A stretch of 64,000 bases of DNA from Petaurus breviceps papuanus. Its lineage: Eukaryota; Chordata; Mammalia; Diprotodontia; Petauridae. The stretch spans positions 80,469,333 through 80,533,332 of the forward strand of contig JAMXIF010000003.1 in assembly GCA_028583685.1 (NCBI GenBank), written 5' to 3'. Shown in pieces: positions 22,470 to 33,859 of the stretch. A program made the position numbers and the translations under genes. Within the stretch, counting starts at the first letter, position 1. The number at the start of each line of letters is the position of its first letter. The notes under the pieces are model-generated. The model saw only the letters and a program-made list of their open reading frames with translations. It ran no database searches and was not told the DNA's origin.

Positions 22470-23479
22470 TGTAATTCTATGAATGACTATATTCATTTTA
22501 TTCATTCTGTGTTTGCAGTTGTGTTGCAATGAAGAGATGTCAAGAAGGAATCCTTTAAAATGAAAATAACTACAAACTATCAAATATTCATTGATTTTTT
22601 TTAGAATGAGCGCAATTTTTCTATTTGTTAATGGGAAAAGGTGTTAACAATTAATTGGATCCTTCAAAGGGACTGGGAAGTATTCTAACTTGCTTTAAAA
22701 CATATTAAGCAATTTTCATCTTTCAGATAAGCAGTGCTCGAAACTGCAATTTCTTCAGAGACGGCGCACCTAGTCTCTTCTCCTTTGTTTAACACTCTTG
22801 TATAGCTCAGAATCTACATTTTTGGGAACTGGATTCTTATTTTGCTGTTGAGTTGTTGTTTAAGTCTTGATCCAGGCTTTTCCCTTTACCTAAGAGCTTC
22901 CATTATCCCCCTCCCCTGTTTTAAAGATTGTAGACAAAAAGGCTGAGAACTCTTGGTGAATCTAAGAACTCAGACACAGGGTGATGATTTGGTCAGAGTG
23001 TTGCTGCTGAGTTGATAGATGGAAATCACTTAGTCACCACCTTTTGGAAAATGTTAGTGTTCAATCGTGTGCCTAATTTAGTGTGTAATTGAAAATGTAG
23101 TGTTTGTAACTCAGACGAATTCCTTTGAAGATTTAGACTCTTATGCTGAGCATATTAATGACACCGAAACTTGGAGAGACAGAGAGCTGTCAGAAGCACA
23201 GGGGCCTCTTTCAAAGTGGCTGCCAAATGGGACACACACTGGCTATTTAAAGAGAGAGAGAGAGAGAGAGTTTAGGTCAGGGTGAGTTAAGTGTAAAATA
23301 CTTTGGTGATGCATTTTAGCACCATTACAAATTGTCTACAGATGTTGCTTCCTTTCAAACCCAGTGGCCATTAGTTTTGGTTCCTGAAAACCATAGAAGA
23401 TAGCACAAAATAAGCTTTGAAAGAATGAGATGTTTTCCTCCATTTGATATGAATGTTTTCCCCTGTTCCTGGGTAGAAT
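22470..23479. other. repeat-poor unique block, candidate conserved non-coding DNA (core about 22,560-22,800)
   Basis: No repeat recognised in about 1 kb apart from a (GA)n run near 23,250-23,272. The core contains aattaattggatccttcaaa and retains CpG in gagacggcgcacctagtc. No exon or RNA gene is apparent. Confidence 0.4.
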
Positions 23480-23695
23480 GATAAAATGGAAAAGAATATC
23501 CAGTTTGAAGACAGAGGACCTTGGTTCAAGCCTCTGCTCTGACATTTATGACTCATATAACCTCAGGCAAACCACTTATCTGGCCTATTTCTTCACTGGC
23601 AAAAACAGAAAGGTTTAGGTGTTAAGTAAGGTGTTAAGGGGACCTCTGAGGTCACCTCCATCTCTCTGGGCTTCATTCCCAACTCTGAGAATTTT
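23480..23695 (+). mobile_element. THER1/MIR-type SINE
   Basis: It reads agaggaccttggttcaagcc, ataacctcaggcaaaccact, then a diverged 3' part with ctgaggtcacctccatctc. Confidence 0.7.
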
Positions 23696-23976
23696 CTCTC
23701 CCATGCAGCAGATGCCTCCTAATCCAGGAACTTCACTTTACCCCTATACTTTCCACAATGGAAGTATAATTCATCCTTGAGGCCCCTCCCAATGACTGGC
23801 TAGTTGTTCCCAAAACCTCCATTTTAAAGGCAATGCTGAAAGCCAACCATTTCTTCATTCCTCTCTGGGCTCTTGATTTGTTAATGTATTTTTACTTAAT
23901 GGGAAGATCTTTCCCATCCATTAACAGGCCCGTGTGACCTGCTCAAGTCACATGGAAGCCTGAGTCCCATGAGTCT

Positions 23977-24365
23977 GTTGTGGGAAAGGCTTGCTGAGCA
24001 GGGGGAGCAGGAAGGGGTGGAGCATGCAGGGTGGACGAGAGATGAGAGGAAGTTGATCAGAGAAGTTAGAGCTGAGGGAGAGAGAGGAAGCAGGCAGTGA
24101 GCTATAAGTATTCTTCTGGGGGAAGGCCCCAGCAGGGGTAAGGTTTGGGGATGGCAATGCTCCCTGCATTGTTATTGTGTATAGATTTATTTGTTCAATG
24201 ATGGATTTGACTTTCTGGTGCTGGGATCTGGCTTTCTGATGTTTGAATAAATGTTTTGGTTCTGTCTTCCATGTGTAGAGTCTGTTATATTTTGCAATTC
24301 AGACTTATGCCAGCATATTCGTAGCTTCCATAGGTGCTTTGAATATCACATTGGCATTACAGCCC
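23977..24365 (+). mobile_element. possible solo LTR of an endogenous retrovirus (fossil)
   Basis: A roughly 390-bp stretch starts with TG and ends with CA, with an AATAAA signal at 24,246. The following sequence (tttgcaattcagacttatgc) resembles an R/U5 end known from marsupial LTRs. No internal genes are present and no target duplication was found. It might instead be unique sequence. Confidence 0.4.
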
Positions 24366-24399
24366 TACTCCTGATTCTCAGGACTTTCTCTATCATAAC

Positions 24400-24590
24400 C
24401 CACAGGGATACTACTCTGCCTTTTATCTTTCTTTTACATATTCTCTCCCCTGATAGAAAATAAGCTGCTTTAGGGCAGGGACTATATTCCTTTCTGTTTG
24501 TATTTGTGTTCTCAGTTCTTTGCACACAGTAAGCTCTTAGTAAAATACTTGTTGACTTTACTCATTTACTTCTAAATCTATGATAGCATA
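24400..24590 (+). mobile_element. L2 3' end
   Basis: It reads gatagaaaataagctgcttt, agggcagggactatattcct, ctttgcacacagtaagctct and ttgttgacttta, in correct L2 order. Confidence 0.8.
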
Positions 24591-24644
24591 AGTACCTACC
24601 TATGAACTTTATTTGAAATTATATATAGTGGAAACAATTTTATC

Positions 24645-24783
24645 TATAATAGAATATAAGTTTCCTGATTAAAAATATTATTGCATTTTTTTTCTTTGTG
24701 GCCCAATGCCTAGCAGTGTTGTCAAATGGAATGACTGACTGACTGAATGAATGAATGAATGAATGAATGAATGAATGAATGAA
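24645..24783 (+). mobile_element. L2 3' end with expanded (TGAA)n
   Basis: A weak L2 end (agaatataagtttcctgatt, ggcccaatgcctagcag) runs into gactgactgactgaatg and then about ten TGAA units (24,743-24,783). The microsatellite probably grew from the short terminal repeats of L2. Confidence 0.65.
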
Positions 24784-24789
24784 GTTGGC

Positions 24790-25835
24790 CATTGTTCTTC
24801 ACTCTTCCCCTGGGCTTCCACAATCAGAAATTAAATGGTTCAGAGAACCTTTCTTAGAGTAATTTTCACACAAACAAGCTTGTCTACTTGGTTATGTTAT
24901 CAGTTCCCAGATATGGTACCCAGTACTATAATTTCTTCATCATTGTCATGGACAAGTCTTTACTTAATGATCCAGCACATGTGCAAACCCCATAAGCTTG
25001 CTTAGCTGATGCAACTTTTTTACATCTCAGAAGAGAAGGCTTCTGAGGGAAGAGTTAACAACACGTACAGAAAGCCTTGAAGGCTCGGTGAAGAATGTCA
25101 ACTTAGTTCCAATTGGCTAATTGGTTGGGATGAGTCTTTTTTCTTTGGCTGCACAAAAAAAAACTATGAGGATCTTCAAAAAGATCTGAGTGAGCTTTGG
25201 CTTACTCTTTGATACATTCGTGTTTTGAGGAATTCCATGACTCTTTTATTCATGGTATCTGATGAGATGTGGTAAAAAGTCTTAGGGCCTTCTTTCCCCC
25301 TCCCATCCATCCCATCCCTAGTGTAAGAAAATGGCCCAGATCCTTGGTCTTTTTTGTTCATTCTTTTCCATTCTCAGTGCAGGGAGGAAACAGAGTCTTT
25401 AGCCTTGGTCAAGAAAGAGAGCCACAGGAATTGAGGAATTAGAATCCAAGCTGGGTTTCACAATCAATATAGCAGTCATACCCCAAGAGACAAAGAATAT
25501 TCTTTAGGAACAACCATTGGTTCCTCAGTCCATCAGAAGGCAGTCATGACACAACTGGACATGAACTTGGTGGGATCAATGCTATGTAGAAACTGAGCAA
25601 AATTTTCAGCCAACTGTCCCAGAGACTGAAGTGATATAATAGAGAGCATGCCCTGGAGGCATTGGGAAAAATATTTGCAAGTCTCTTCTTGCTTTTATTT
25701 TTGAAGTAAATATCCTTTGTAAGAGCTAATTTATTTTCAGTGTTTAAATGGACCTGAGGTCTGAGCTACAGACCCCTGACAATGTAGGAAGGAGGAAACA
25801 CAGCCAGCAAGGATATTAGCCAATGGCATTAAAGA
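24790..25835. other. unclassified unique sequence
   Basis: No family recognised in about 1 kb; no exon-like structure or RNA gene seen. Confidence 0.35.
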
Positions 25836-25970
25836 AGAGACATATTCCAACCCCTCAGAGGACCCCAAAACCATGATGAATAGATGTAGTAGCTTGACCC
25901 TGAGAGAGTTGGAGGCAGAGGGATATGCAGTAGATGCTTAATAAATATTTGTTGATTGGTTATCAACCTG
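25836..25970 (+). mobile_element. short L2/MIR 3' end
   Basis: Only the terminus is clear: gcagtagatgcttaataaat then atttgttgattgg. Confidence 0.5.
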
Positions 25971-26029
25971 TAAAATAAGTTAACTCTTGCGATGCTATTA
26001 TGATAATATAATATTGCTATGTCATTTCT

Positions 26030-26285
26030 TGGCTTATTGGAAAGAATACTTGACATGGAAGTAGAAGGATCTGGGTTCAAATTCCACCTCTGATATCAGC
26101 TGCATGAATGTGGACAAGTCATTTAATTTCTCTGAATCTCAGGTTCCTCGTCTATAAAATGGGAATAATCATATTTAACACTTACCTCTGGGGGTTGTTA
26201 TGAGGATTAAAGGAGATAAAGTATGTAAAGTGCTCTACAAAACTTAAAATACTATACAGATTAGAGCTATTGTTATTCCCTCTCA
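26030..26285 (+). mobile_element. MIR/MAR1-type SINE
   Basis: It contains aaggatctgggttcaaattc, gaatgtggacaagtcattta, ctataaaatgggaataatca and gtaaagtgctctacaaaact; nearly full length. Confidence 0.85.
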
Positions 26286-26289
26286 TGTT

Positions 26290-27759
26290 TTTAAAAGTCA
26301 AGAAAATGCTTGACAATGGCATTAACTTTGCCTACAGTAAGATCTGGCCTGAAAATTTGCTTCATGGAAACTCTGGGAACTTCCAGAATCCCAGTGGAAG
26401 ACAACTTCTATGAAAGTCGTGGGCTGGGTTTACAGTAAGTTCTTGCTCCATGAAAGAGCAATTCCTCTATGAGCATTTTTCCATCTAAGTTCCCAAAAAT
26501 CATATATTTTAAGCTGTATTTGGCTAGAAATGTAACTAGTCTAAATAGAAAATCAAATATTAAAACAGGTTCCGTATGCAACTGTTACTTTGACTGGGTG
26601 TTGCCTTTTGTCTATGCCCTTGCTAGAGGTATAAATGAGCAATTTAATCACCATTCCTTTGTTTGTAAAAGACAGGAAACTTGACAATCTGGAAGGTGAA
26701 ATAAATGATAAGTTCAACAATATTGCCCAGAGAGACCCAAATAAGGGGAAGAATGTCATCATTTGACCATGTGGATAAAGACATGTGGTAAAAATGCCAA
26801 ATGTTGGCTCTTTAAGGCTTTCTAATAAATTCTCTTCACACCTCAGTAAATATAAGACATTCTGATGGCCATTTTCATGTCAAGGAGATGTAGCAAAGCA
26901 TGAGATTCATGCAAAACACATATCCTGGCAACTAATCAATAGCCACTAAGCAACTAGGTCACCTAGAATTCTATTATTGCACAGACACATTATACATCTG
27001 TATTCATTCAGAAATACATTAGCTTAATGGAATTCTCAGCAGCTGACATCTACTTGAAAAAAAGCCTAAATTAAAGGTAATAACAAAATTATACAGATAG
27101 AGTAATTTGGTTATTACATTTAATTTTCTTTTCCCTTAAAATGTACAAATAAGTTTCCATTCAAAGAAATAAATAGTATAATGGTATTTTGTCTCATACT
27201 GTGTTGGCTAAGAAACAGAAGTCTGCAAAGATATCTGAATGTCACTGTCATTAGGTTCATATTGGACAACTGAGTGTGGCAAGTGAAGAAATTAGCCAGA
27301 ACTAGTAAGCCAAGAAACTCATAATATTTGCATTGTATGGAATAATTTTCTGCTTTTGCATGTTATTCTTAGACTTTTAAGGAAATATTTCTTTGTATCC
27401 TTGAGTCATGCCTTGTATAAAATCTTATTCAGCATGGATTGTGTGGTAATGACCTTGGTATCTCGAGGGCTATACAGTTAGAATGTAGGCTCTTGCAATC
27501 CTGCTGAGTCAGAAATGCATTGAGTATTGCCATGAACTTTATGTCTGTCATCTAAGGACCAGTCTCACTGAGTTCAGAGAAACTCGTCACCAAAATTCTG
27601 ACTATCAGATAATGAATTTTGAAAGGCAAGAGTGATTCACAAAGACATGAAGGAAGCAACCATGATGAACAAATTGAAATTTTGAGACATAATGGCTTCT
27701 TAGCAGAATTTTTCATATCTACTTTAGTGGTAAAACTTAGCAATTTTGATTATTACTCA
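26290..27759. other. repeat-poor unique block, candidate conserved non-coding DNA (core about 26,770-27,120)
   Basis: About 1.45 kb without a recognised repeat. The core includes cagcagctgacatctacttg (E-box-like CAGCTG) and several TAAT-type motifs. No splice-bounded frame or RNA gene is evident. Confidence 0.4.
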
Positions 27760-27946
27760 AGAATAGTATGAAGAGAGCAGCTAGGTGGTGCAGTGAGTAA
27801 AGCTCCGGCCCCAGAGTCAGGAGGACCCAAGTTCGGTTCCACCTCAGACACTTAATAAGCACACAAAAAAACTAGCCGTGTAACCTTGGGCAAGTTACTT
27901 AACCCCAATTGCTTTCCAAAAAAAAAAAAAATAGAATAGTATAAAG
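27760..27946 (+). mobile_element. WSINE-type SINE, acaaaaaaactagc subfamily, target duplication intact
   Basis: Body 27,774-27,932 (agagcagctaggtggtgcag ... tagccgtgtaaccttgggca ... A14 tail). Flanks agaatagtat(g/a)aag at 27,760-27,773 and 27,933-27,946 are 14-bp duplications with one difference. Confidence 0.92.
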
Positions 27947-27984
27947 ATTAATCATCAAAAAGAGGCTGCTTCATTTGATTAAAA

Positions 27985-28236
27985 AAAATTCATAGTAAGA
28001 AGTAGCATTTATATATAGCGCTTTCAGTTTTATGAAGCATTTTGCAAATATTATCTCAGTTTATCCTTACAATAACCTTGGCAGACAAGGAATCTTATCT
28101 CCATTTTACAGTTGGGGAAACTGAGGCATAGAGAGATTGTGACTTTCCCGGGGTCATACAGCTGGTCTATATCTGAGATTGGATATGAATTCTGGTCTTC
28201 CTGACTCCAAGTCCAAGGTTCTTCAAAACTAGCTCA
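27985..28236 (-). mobile_element. MIR/MAR1-type SINE, minus strand
   Basis: It reads gaagcattttgcaaatatta, ttggggaaactgaggcatag, actttcccggggtcatacag, ctggtcttcctgactccaag, the reversed full order. Confidence 0.85.
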
Positions 28237-28256
28237 TACATAGATACATACATACA

Positions 28257-28292
<36 letters not shown>

Positions 28293-28316
28293 TGTGTGTG
28301 TGTGTGTGTGTGTTTC
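28237..28316. repeat. compound microsatellite (ATAC)n-(TG)n
   Basis: An (ATAC) tract of about ten units is followed by a short TA run and about ten TG units. It may have grown at the edge of the SINE on its left. Confidence 0.9.
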
Positions 28317-28715
28317 TCTATATGTATATCAATGGATCAAAAGCACTGAGTAGATTACTCAATATACCTCACTCCAGCTAGCATGGGAAAATGTATTACT
28401 ATATGTATGCTTTTGGTAAGGAGGAAATGGTTGTTGCCAAAAGGAAACGAGGTTGATTTTATTTTTTTGCCCATTGGAATTATTTCTAATCGTTTTAGGA
28501 AATATACACCCTCATTAGAAAGGCAAAAGGAAAGCTGGACACTTTTAGATTAGATAATGTTCAAAAAAATCTGCTTAATTGGAGATATGAATTAAAGCTA
28601 TTTCTAAAGAAGTAAGGGACGGGGTGTCAAATGTGAGAAATGTTGTAGACATGGATTTAATAGAATATTTTTTCTGCTTCATAACACTTCTTACATCTGT
28701 CCATTTTCAGTAGAT
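28317..28715. other. unclassified AT-rich sequence
   Basis: Nothing recognisable; no exon-like frame. Confidence 0.35.
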
Positions 28716-29325
28716 TCCACTAGAATGGAATTCTTTATACTCACACAGTCTTCACTCTAGCTCAGGCCCTTATCCCTTCTTGACTATATCATACTAGCCT
28801 TCCAATTGGTGCCCTGACCTCAAGTTAGATCTGTCACTCCCCCAAACTATCAAACACAAATGGATCCTTATTGTCACTAGATTCAAATATGAACTAACCT
28901 TTTTAGCTCTTAAAGCTTTCACATACATATTAGTCTGAACAAACTCCTCTGCAATCCATTTTCTAAATTCTATCTTTGCACCTTCTCATTGGCTCTCCTC
29001 CATGCCTGTAATGCACTCCCTTCTCACCTCTGCCTCTTGCAATCTCTTTTTTTCCATTAATAACACTGTTCAAGTGACACCTCCTACATAAAGCTGTTCC
29101 TTTTGTAAGTACACTTCTCAACCACCACCCCCAAAAATGTTTTAATGTGTATTGACTTCATATATGGCTTATACCTATTTATCTGTGTATATTTTGTAGC
29201 CTATATAAAAGGCAAGCTATTTGAGGCCTGGGACTGGTTCATTTTTGCCTTTGTATCCCTAGGAACTAGCTAGGGATGCAAAGTCAGTATCTGCTTATAA
29301 CTGACTGATTGATTGAATATGAAAA
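28716..29325 (+). mobile_element. L2 3' region, about 600 bp
   Basis: Continuous L2 order: tccaattggtgccctgacct, agatctgtcactcccccaaa, aagtgacacctcctacataa, then ttgaggcctgggactggttc, tttgtatccctaggaactag and an ATTGATTGAAT-like terminus. Confidence 0.85.
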
Positions 29326-29344
29326 GTGTATCTTCACAGCAAGA

Positions 29345-29520
29345 CTGTAGAAATTATTTTGGTTCAATTTAATTCAACAAGCATTTAAGTACTTATATCA
29401 TGCCAGCAACTATGCCAGTTGCTAAGAGCACTAAGGAAAAAACAAAAGAAAAAAGAGAAACAAACAAACAGTGCCCGGTCTCAAGGAGCTCACATTCTAG
29501 TGGAATCTACTGAAAATGGT
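29345..29520 (-). mobile_element. L2 3' end, minus strand
   Basis: ttcaacaagcatttaagtac, atgccagcaactatgccagt, then ctcaaggagctcacattcta are the reversed L2 terminus. It faces the plus-strand L2 before it, so two L2 3' ends lie tail to tail. Confidence 0.8.
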
Positions 29521-29649
29521 GAAAAGTTGGAGGATATAAGGAAGCTTATGATCTTGATATATCAAAATGCACAGGGAAAGGGCTAGGCAAAAGGTAATTC
29601 TACTAAAGGAGGATTCCTGAGGAAAAGATTTAATTAGAAAGAAGGTTCA

Positions 29650-29822
29650 ATAAGAACTTCCTGTCTTCCTGAACCTCATTCCCCTCCCCATGCTCTGCTA
29701 TCTAGAGACACTGGCCTCCTTACTATTCCTCACACATACTCCACACTCCCAATACTGGGAGCCTTGTCCTTGCCTCTCCCATATGCCTACAACTCTCTCC
29801 TTCCCCATCTCTATCTCCATGC
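29650..29822 (+). mobile_element. L2 fragment
   Basis: It reads agagacactggcctccttac, ctcacacatactccacactc, ctacaactctctccttcccc, an internal piece of the L2 3' region. Confidence 0.6.
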
Positions 29823-29940
29823 CCTCTTCCACAACACAGCCCTTCAGATACTTGAAGACAATGTTCTTGTCCCATGTCCAACATGCTCACCCATAAGCCC
29901 TCTCCACCCAAGCTAAATATTCCTATTTCAGAATACTAAG
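29823..29940 (-). mobile_element. CR1/L3-type LINE fragment, minus strand
   Basis: cacagcccttcagatacttg then aagacaatgttcttgtccc followed by aagctaaatattcc matches the reversed CR1 3' region also seen at 37,620-37,680. Confidence 0.6.
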
Positions 29941-30135
29941 TCAGCTCGGATGTATGTGTGCCAGTCTGGAATTTGATAAAATAAAATTTATTGAATTGAT
30001 TTAATTTAGTTCAAACAAGTAGCCACCATATATTTTCTTTCCTTTATTCATAGTTAAGAAAAAATTAATACTTTCTTTTGCTAGCTAATCTCTACAAATT
30101 GAAGTGAAAGAACAGAGTCTAGTGAATTGGGGGGA

Positions 30136-30227
30136 AAAAAAAACCTGAATTAGGCATCATGGGATCTGCCTCTGGCAGTAACTTGCTTTGTGACTTTGAT
30201 CAAGTCACTTCAATCTGTTGGGATTTT
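30136..30227 (+). mobile_element. THER1/MIR-type SINE, interrupted
   Basis: tgggatctgcctctggcag-like head and gctttgtgactttgatcaag core. The following SINE truncates it. Confidence 0.6.
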
Positions 30228-30412
30228 AAAAAAAAATGCTTTCTAGGTGGCTAGGTGGTGCAGTGAATAGAGCACCAGCCCTGGAGTCAGGAGGACCTGA
30301 GTTCAAATCCTGCCTCAGACACTTAACACTTACTAGGCATGTGACCTTGGGTAAGTCACTTAACCCCAATTGTCCTGCCTTTCCCCCCTACAAAAAGAAA
30401 AAAAAATGCTTT
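30228..30412 (+). mobile_element. WSINE-type SINE, cttactaggcatgtgacc subfamily, target duplication intact
   Basis: Body 30,243-30,397 (ctaggtggctaggtggtgca ... cttgggtaagtcacttaacc). It is flanked by identical aaaaaaaaatgcttt at 30,228-30,242 and 30,398-30,412. Confidence 0.93.
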
Positions 30413-30417
30413 AAATT

Positions 30418-30606
30418 CAGGGTTTTTAACCTTTTTGTGTGTGTCATGGACCCCTTTGGCAATCTACAGACTCTTTCTTAGAATAATTCTTTTAAATGCA
30501 TAAAATAAAAAATATAGGATTACAAATGAAACCAACTATATGAAATAGTTATCAAAATGTGGTTGTTGTTGTTTTTTAGATCAGAGACTCAAGGTTAAGA
30601 ATCTTG
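30418..30606 (+). mobile_element. hAT-like non-autonomous DNA element
   Basis: Ends: cagggtttttaaccttttt on the left, and reversed right end caagattcttaaccttgag, giving an imperfect inverted repeat. The interior has gtgtcatggacccctttggc and taaaatataggattaca-like blocks of a family recalled with ends CAGGGGTTCTTAACCT. No 8-bp target duplication could be confirmed. A relative lies at 48,585-48,745. Confidence 0.6.
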
Positions 30607-30609
30607 TTT

Positions 30610-31939
30610 TCAACAACTATTAAAATACCATTTGCCCCCACAGCATAATCATGTTCCACCTCATTGAACCCTTCCTGGTCACAAATAAAATGAGCCAAGT
30701 CAATTGACAAAGCAATGGCCCCTGATAGCGTATGTAACTCGACACTTGCCGTTCTCCACTTCTCTTAGAGGAGGAAGCGTGTTGGATCAGTTGTTTCTGG
30801 AACTAAGATTGGTGATTGTGATTAATTACGGTTTAGTTGCCTTCTAGGACCATTTTTTATTCTAATCATTGTGTACTCATCTCATCGTTCTACTTTCTTT
30901 GCTCTGCATGACCTCATACAATTCTCTGTAATAGACAGAATCAAAGGAACCCTCTTCCCCATCAGATCTGACTGGAATACAATAATGAAGCATGGCAGCA
31001 ACTAGGTCCCTTCTGGTACCACATGTTTCAGCTTTGGAGCTGAGCCTCTTTCAGTGACACATAGGTTCTGACCTTTTCCAGTGAGCACCTGGATAAAAGA
31101 CATGAGCAATCAGGAGTCTTTGGTTGTGTCCCATGTGCCACCTTTCTCCTTCCCTACATCAAAGCTATGTTAGAGAAGAAAGACTACTGAGCCAAGAAGA
31201 GCCACCCATTCAATAGACCTTGAAAGGAGGAATTCCCTCCTCCCTCTAGCATTCTCTCCTCCTTTCTCCAGAACATGTGGTTTGAAACTGTCTCAGAGAA
31301 TCCCTCTCTTACCCTAGAAAAAAAATGGTGACAACTCATGTTTAGCAGCCAGAGACCTTGGCTGTCTCTTCATCTTTCTGTTTCTTCCCCTCAGCATAGG
31401 TGACTGAACAGTGTTCTTTTTTTTTTTTAACAGTGTTCTTGAAATATATTATTTCCAGTCTTAGAGTCAACTTGGGTGTTTTTGACGTCTGGTACTCTTG
31501 AATCTCATAGTTGGTTCTGGGAAGTTTTCCCTACAAATACTACATTTTTTTCAAGGAGAAAATGATCATTGACAGGAGGAGAAGCCCAGTCCCTGACCTA
31601 GCTTTACAGAAGACATGGAGGTGAAGATGAGCTGACAATTACAAAATATTTCATAATTTGATGAAACAAGGTACCAACTCTTGAGAGAGAATTAAAATTA
31701 TTTTGTCACTATTTCATGTCTTTACTATAAGTCTTTGCCAATACATACTTTTGGGTCTCATGTTTTAAGCATTTTTTCATACCTGACCTCTCCCATACCT
31801 GACCTACATTGTATATTGAGTACCTTTGTACTTCCTCTTGGGGACACACTAAACATGAGCCATGCAAAAGCTTAACATGACTTTCTCCAGGGCTCTAAGA
31901 TGGGAATATAAAAGGCGAGATGTCAAGAAAAAGTTCCTG
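30610..31939. other. unclassified unique sequence
   Basis: About 1.3 kb in which I recognise no repeat family, exon or RNA gene. Some CpG sites remain near 30,725-30,755 (gatagcgtatgtaactcgac). Confidence 0.35.
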
Positions 31940-31940
31940 A

Positions 31941-32113
31941 CCCCATTCTTTTTTTCTTTTTGCTTTTTTGGATGGAAATTGGGGTTAAGTGACTTGCCCA
32001 AGGTCATATGGCTAGTTTCTGTGTTAAGTGTCTGAGGCCTCATTTGAACTCAGGTCCTCCTGACTCCAGGGCCGGTTCTCTATTCACTGTGCCACCTAGC
32101 CGCCCCCATTCTT
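31941..32113 (-). mobile_element. WSINE-type SINE, minus strand, target duplication intact
   Basis: Body 31,951-32,103, reversed (gacttgcccaaggtcatatg ... actgtgccacctagccgcc). Flanks ccccattctt at 31,941-31,950 and 32,104-32,113 are identical. Confidence 0.9.
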
Positions 32114-32214
32114 CATTTTCTTAAGACTAAACACAGTCTGAACATGTGGGTCCAGAGCTAGAGATTTCTTTAAAATACAGGATGGGAGCCCTAACCCCCA
32201 TGAATCCAGCAGTG

Positions 32215-32425
32215 TTTCCATATGTTACATTTGAATTCCTTATATTCATCATTTCTGATAATAAAATTATTTCCTTTTCCATTCGCATATACTACAATTT
32301 ATTCAGCCATTCCCCAGGTGATTATCACCCATTTTGTTTTCAGGTTTTGCTGTCCCAAAAATAACTTTCTTACCCTCTTTGACTTCTTTACAGTAGTAGA
32401 ATTACTAGGTGAAAAGGTTTGAAAA
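32215..32425 (-). mobile_element. L1 ORF2 C-terminal fragment, minus strand
   Basis: It carries catatactacaatttattca then gccattccccaggtgatta and a degraded copy of the reversed ORF2 end (compare 3620-3700). Confidence 0.6.
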
Positions 32426-32439
32426 AATGGTAACTCCTT

Positions 32440-32592
32440 GCATTTTAGTGATAAGGGACATGGGATCTACAGAATAGGAATAATCTCCCCAAGGTCATAT
32501 ACCTCAGAAATCATAGAGAGAAGATTCTAATGCAAGACCTCTAACTTGAAACACATTATTCTTTCCAGTGTCTCATATGTTGTCTTATTAAA
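32440..32592 (-). mobile_element. MIR-type SINE, minus strand, diverged
   Basis: aatctccccaaggtcatata then gcaagacctctaacttgaa and attctttccagtgtctca. It is a weak match. Confidence 0.45.
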
Positions 32593-32925
32593 TGACCCTA
32601 CCCCCTAGTTTTAGAAATGGGGAGGTTCTATGTGGGAGGCAAGTAGCAGTGTTCAGAAGGCAATTGGAAATTCACAGCTCAAGTTCAGGAAGACATCAAG
32701 ACTGGCTTTTATGAGTTTGAGACAAAACAAAGGTGATCATTTTTATTCCTCTAAACAGAGAAATTTTTTTCAATAAAAAAGTGACCAAATTCTTCTTCAG
32801 GTCAATCCTATAAGTCAACAAAAAATTCTCTTTCTAGAATTTTGATAAAATAATTCCCAAGCTGTTTAAATTCCATATTATGTCAAACCAAGTGTCTTAA
32901 CTTTGGATTCAAGCATTTCAATGTT
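32593..32925. other. unclassified sequence
   Basis: Nothing recognisable. Confidence 0.35.
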
Positions 32926-33190
32926 ACTCTGGATTTAGCTAATCACTTTCACTTTTCCTTACTCCCCAGACTATCTAAACTACTCCACCCAGATAGGACA
33001 GCTCATCAGGGTCTTAATCTGAGCCTCTCCCCTTTACTTCTGACTCCCAGTGCTCTCTCAGGATGCAAACTATTCCTGGAATGCCCTTCCCCTCCCATCT
33101 TAACCTGGTACCTCCATACTATTATTAAAGCACCTTCTCCACAATCCTCCAAAAAGAAAGATAATAAAGCAGTTCCCTTCTCCTTTGGAC
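32926..33190 (+). mobile_element. L2 fragment
   Basis: cctggaatgcccttcccctc and surrounding sequence follow the internal L2 3' region. A (CA)n tract follows at 33,206-33,227. Confidence 0.5.
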
Positions 33191-33299
33191 TTGAAAGTTC
33201 AACTACATAAACACACACACACACACAGAGTTTAATTTCTGGATTTTTCCATGCCTTTGGTGTCCTCTCAGTTCTTAGGACTTCTTTCTCTTCTTCTGT

Positions 33300-33390
33300 T
33301 CTAATTAAATGAAATAATATTTGGAAAGAGTTTAACTGAGTGCCTAGCATATAATAGGTACTCTATAAATGTTTATTCTCTTCTTGCATC
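33300..33390 (+). mobile_element. MIR/L2 3' end
   Basis: aattaaatgaaataatattt, gagtgcctagcatataatag, then gtactctataaatgtt. Confidence 0.6.
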
Positions 33391-33439
33391 TATCTCCCCT
33401 ACCTTTATGGTCCATATAAAATGTGACCCATGTACAGCA

Positions 33440-33855
33440 TAGTATACTGATATGGAAGTCAAAAGGCCTTGGTTCTAATCCCAGCTTTGCCACTGACTAA
33501 TTGTATGACCTTTGACAAATCACTTCATTTATCTGCACCCCAATATCCTCTGCTATCATGATAGAACTGAGATTCCCCCAACTCCTCAAAACAGGGCTTT
33601 ATTTTCCCTAAAAGGCAGCAAAGCTGCCCCTGGGATTCGACTGGCCCTTGTCTCCCTTGACACAGCTTCTTGGTCACTTCATAGTATAAAAAGTCTCATC
33701 CATGTGGACTCAGAGACCTTCCAATATGGTGTACATTTAAAGATCATTTGACTCACTATATCCTCCCATGCTGACCAGATGAGTTTTTACATATATAAAA
33801 CACTTTACAAATCTTAAAGCACCATATAAATGTTAGTTATTACCATTCAGGATTT
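33440..33855 (+). mobile_element. MIR-type SINE in two pieces around unclassified sequence
   Basis: The head and core lie at 33,440-33,545 (ggccttggttctaatcccag, aattgtatgacctttgacaa). A MIR 3' end lies at 33,790-33,855 (cacatataaaacactttac-like, aaagcaccatataaatgtta). The 240 bases between are unclassified; whether the pieces are one interrupted copy is uncertain. Confidence 0.55.
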
Positions 33856-33859
33856 TGGT

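Noticed and set aside
28237-28316. Regular short repeats that might suggest a CRISPR-like array or satellite.
   Set aside because: It is a simple (ATAC)n-(TG)n microsatellite with no spacers.
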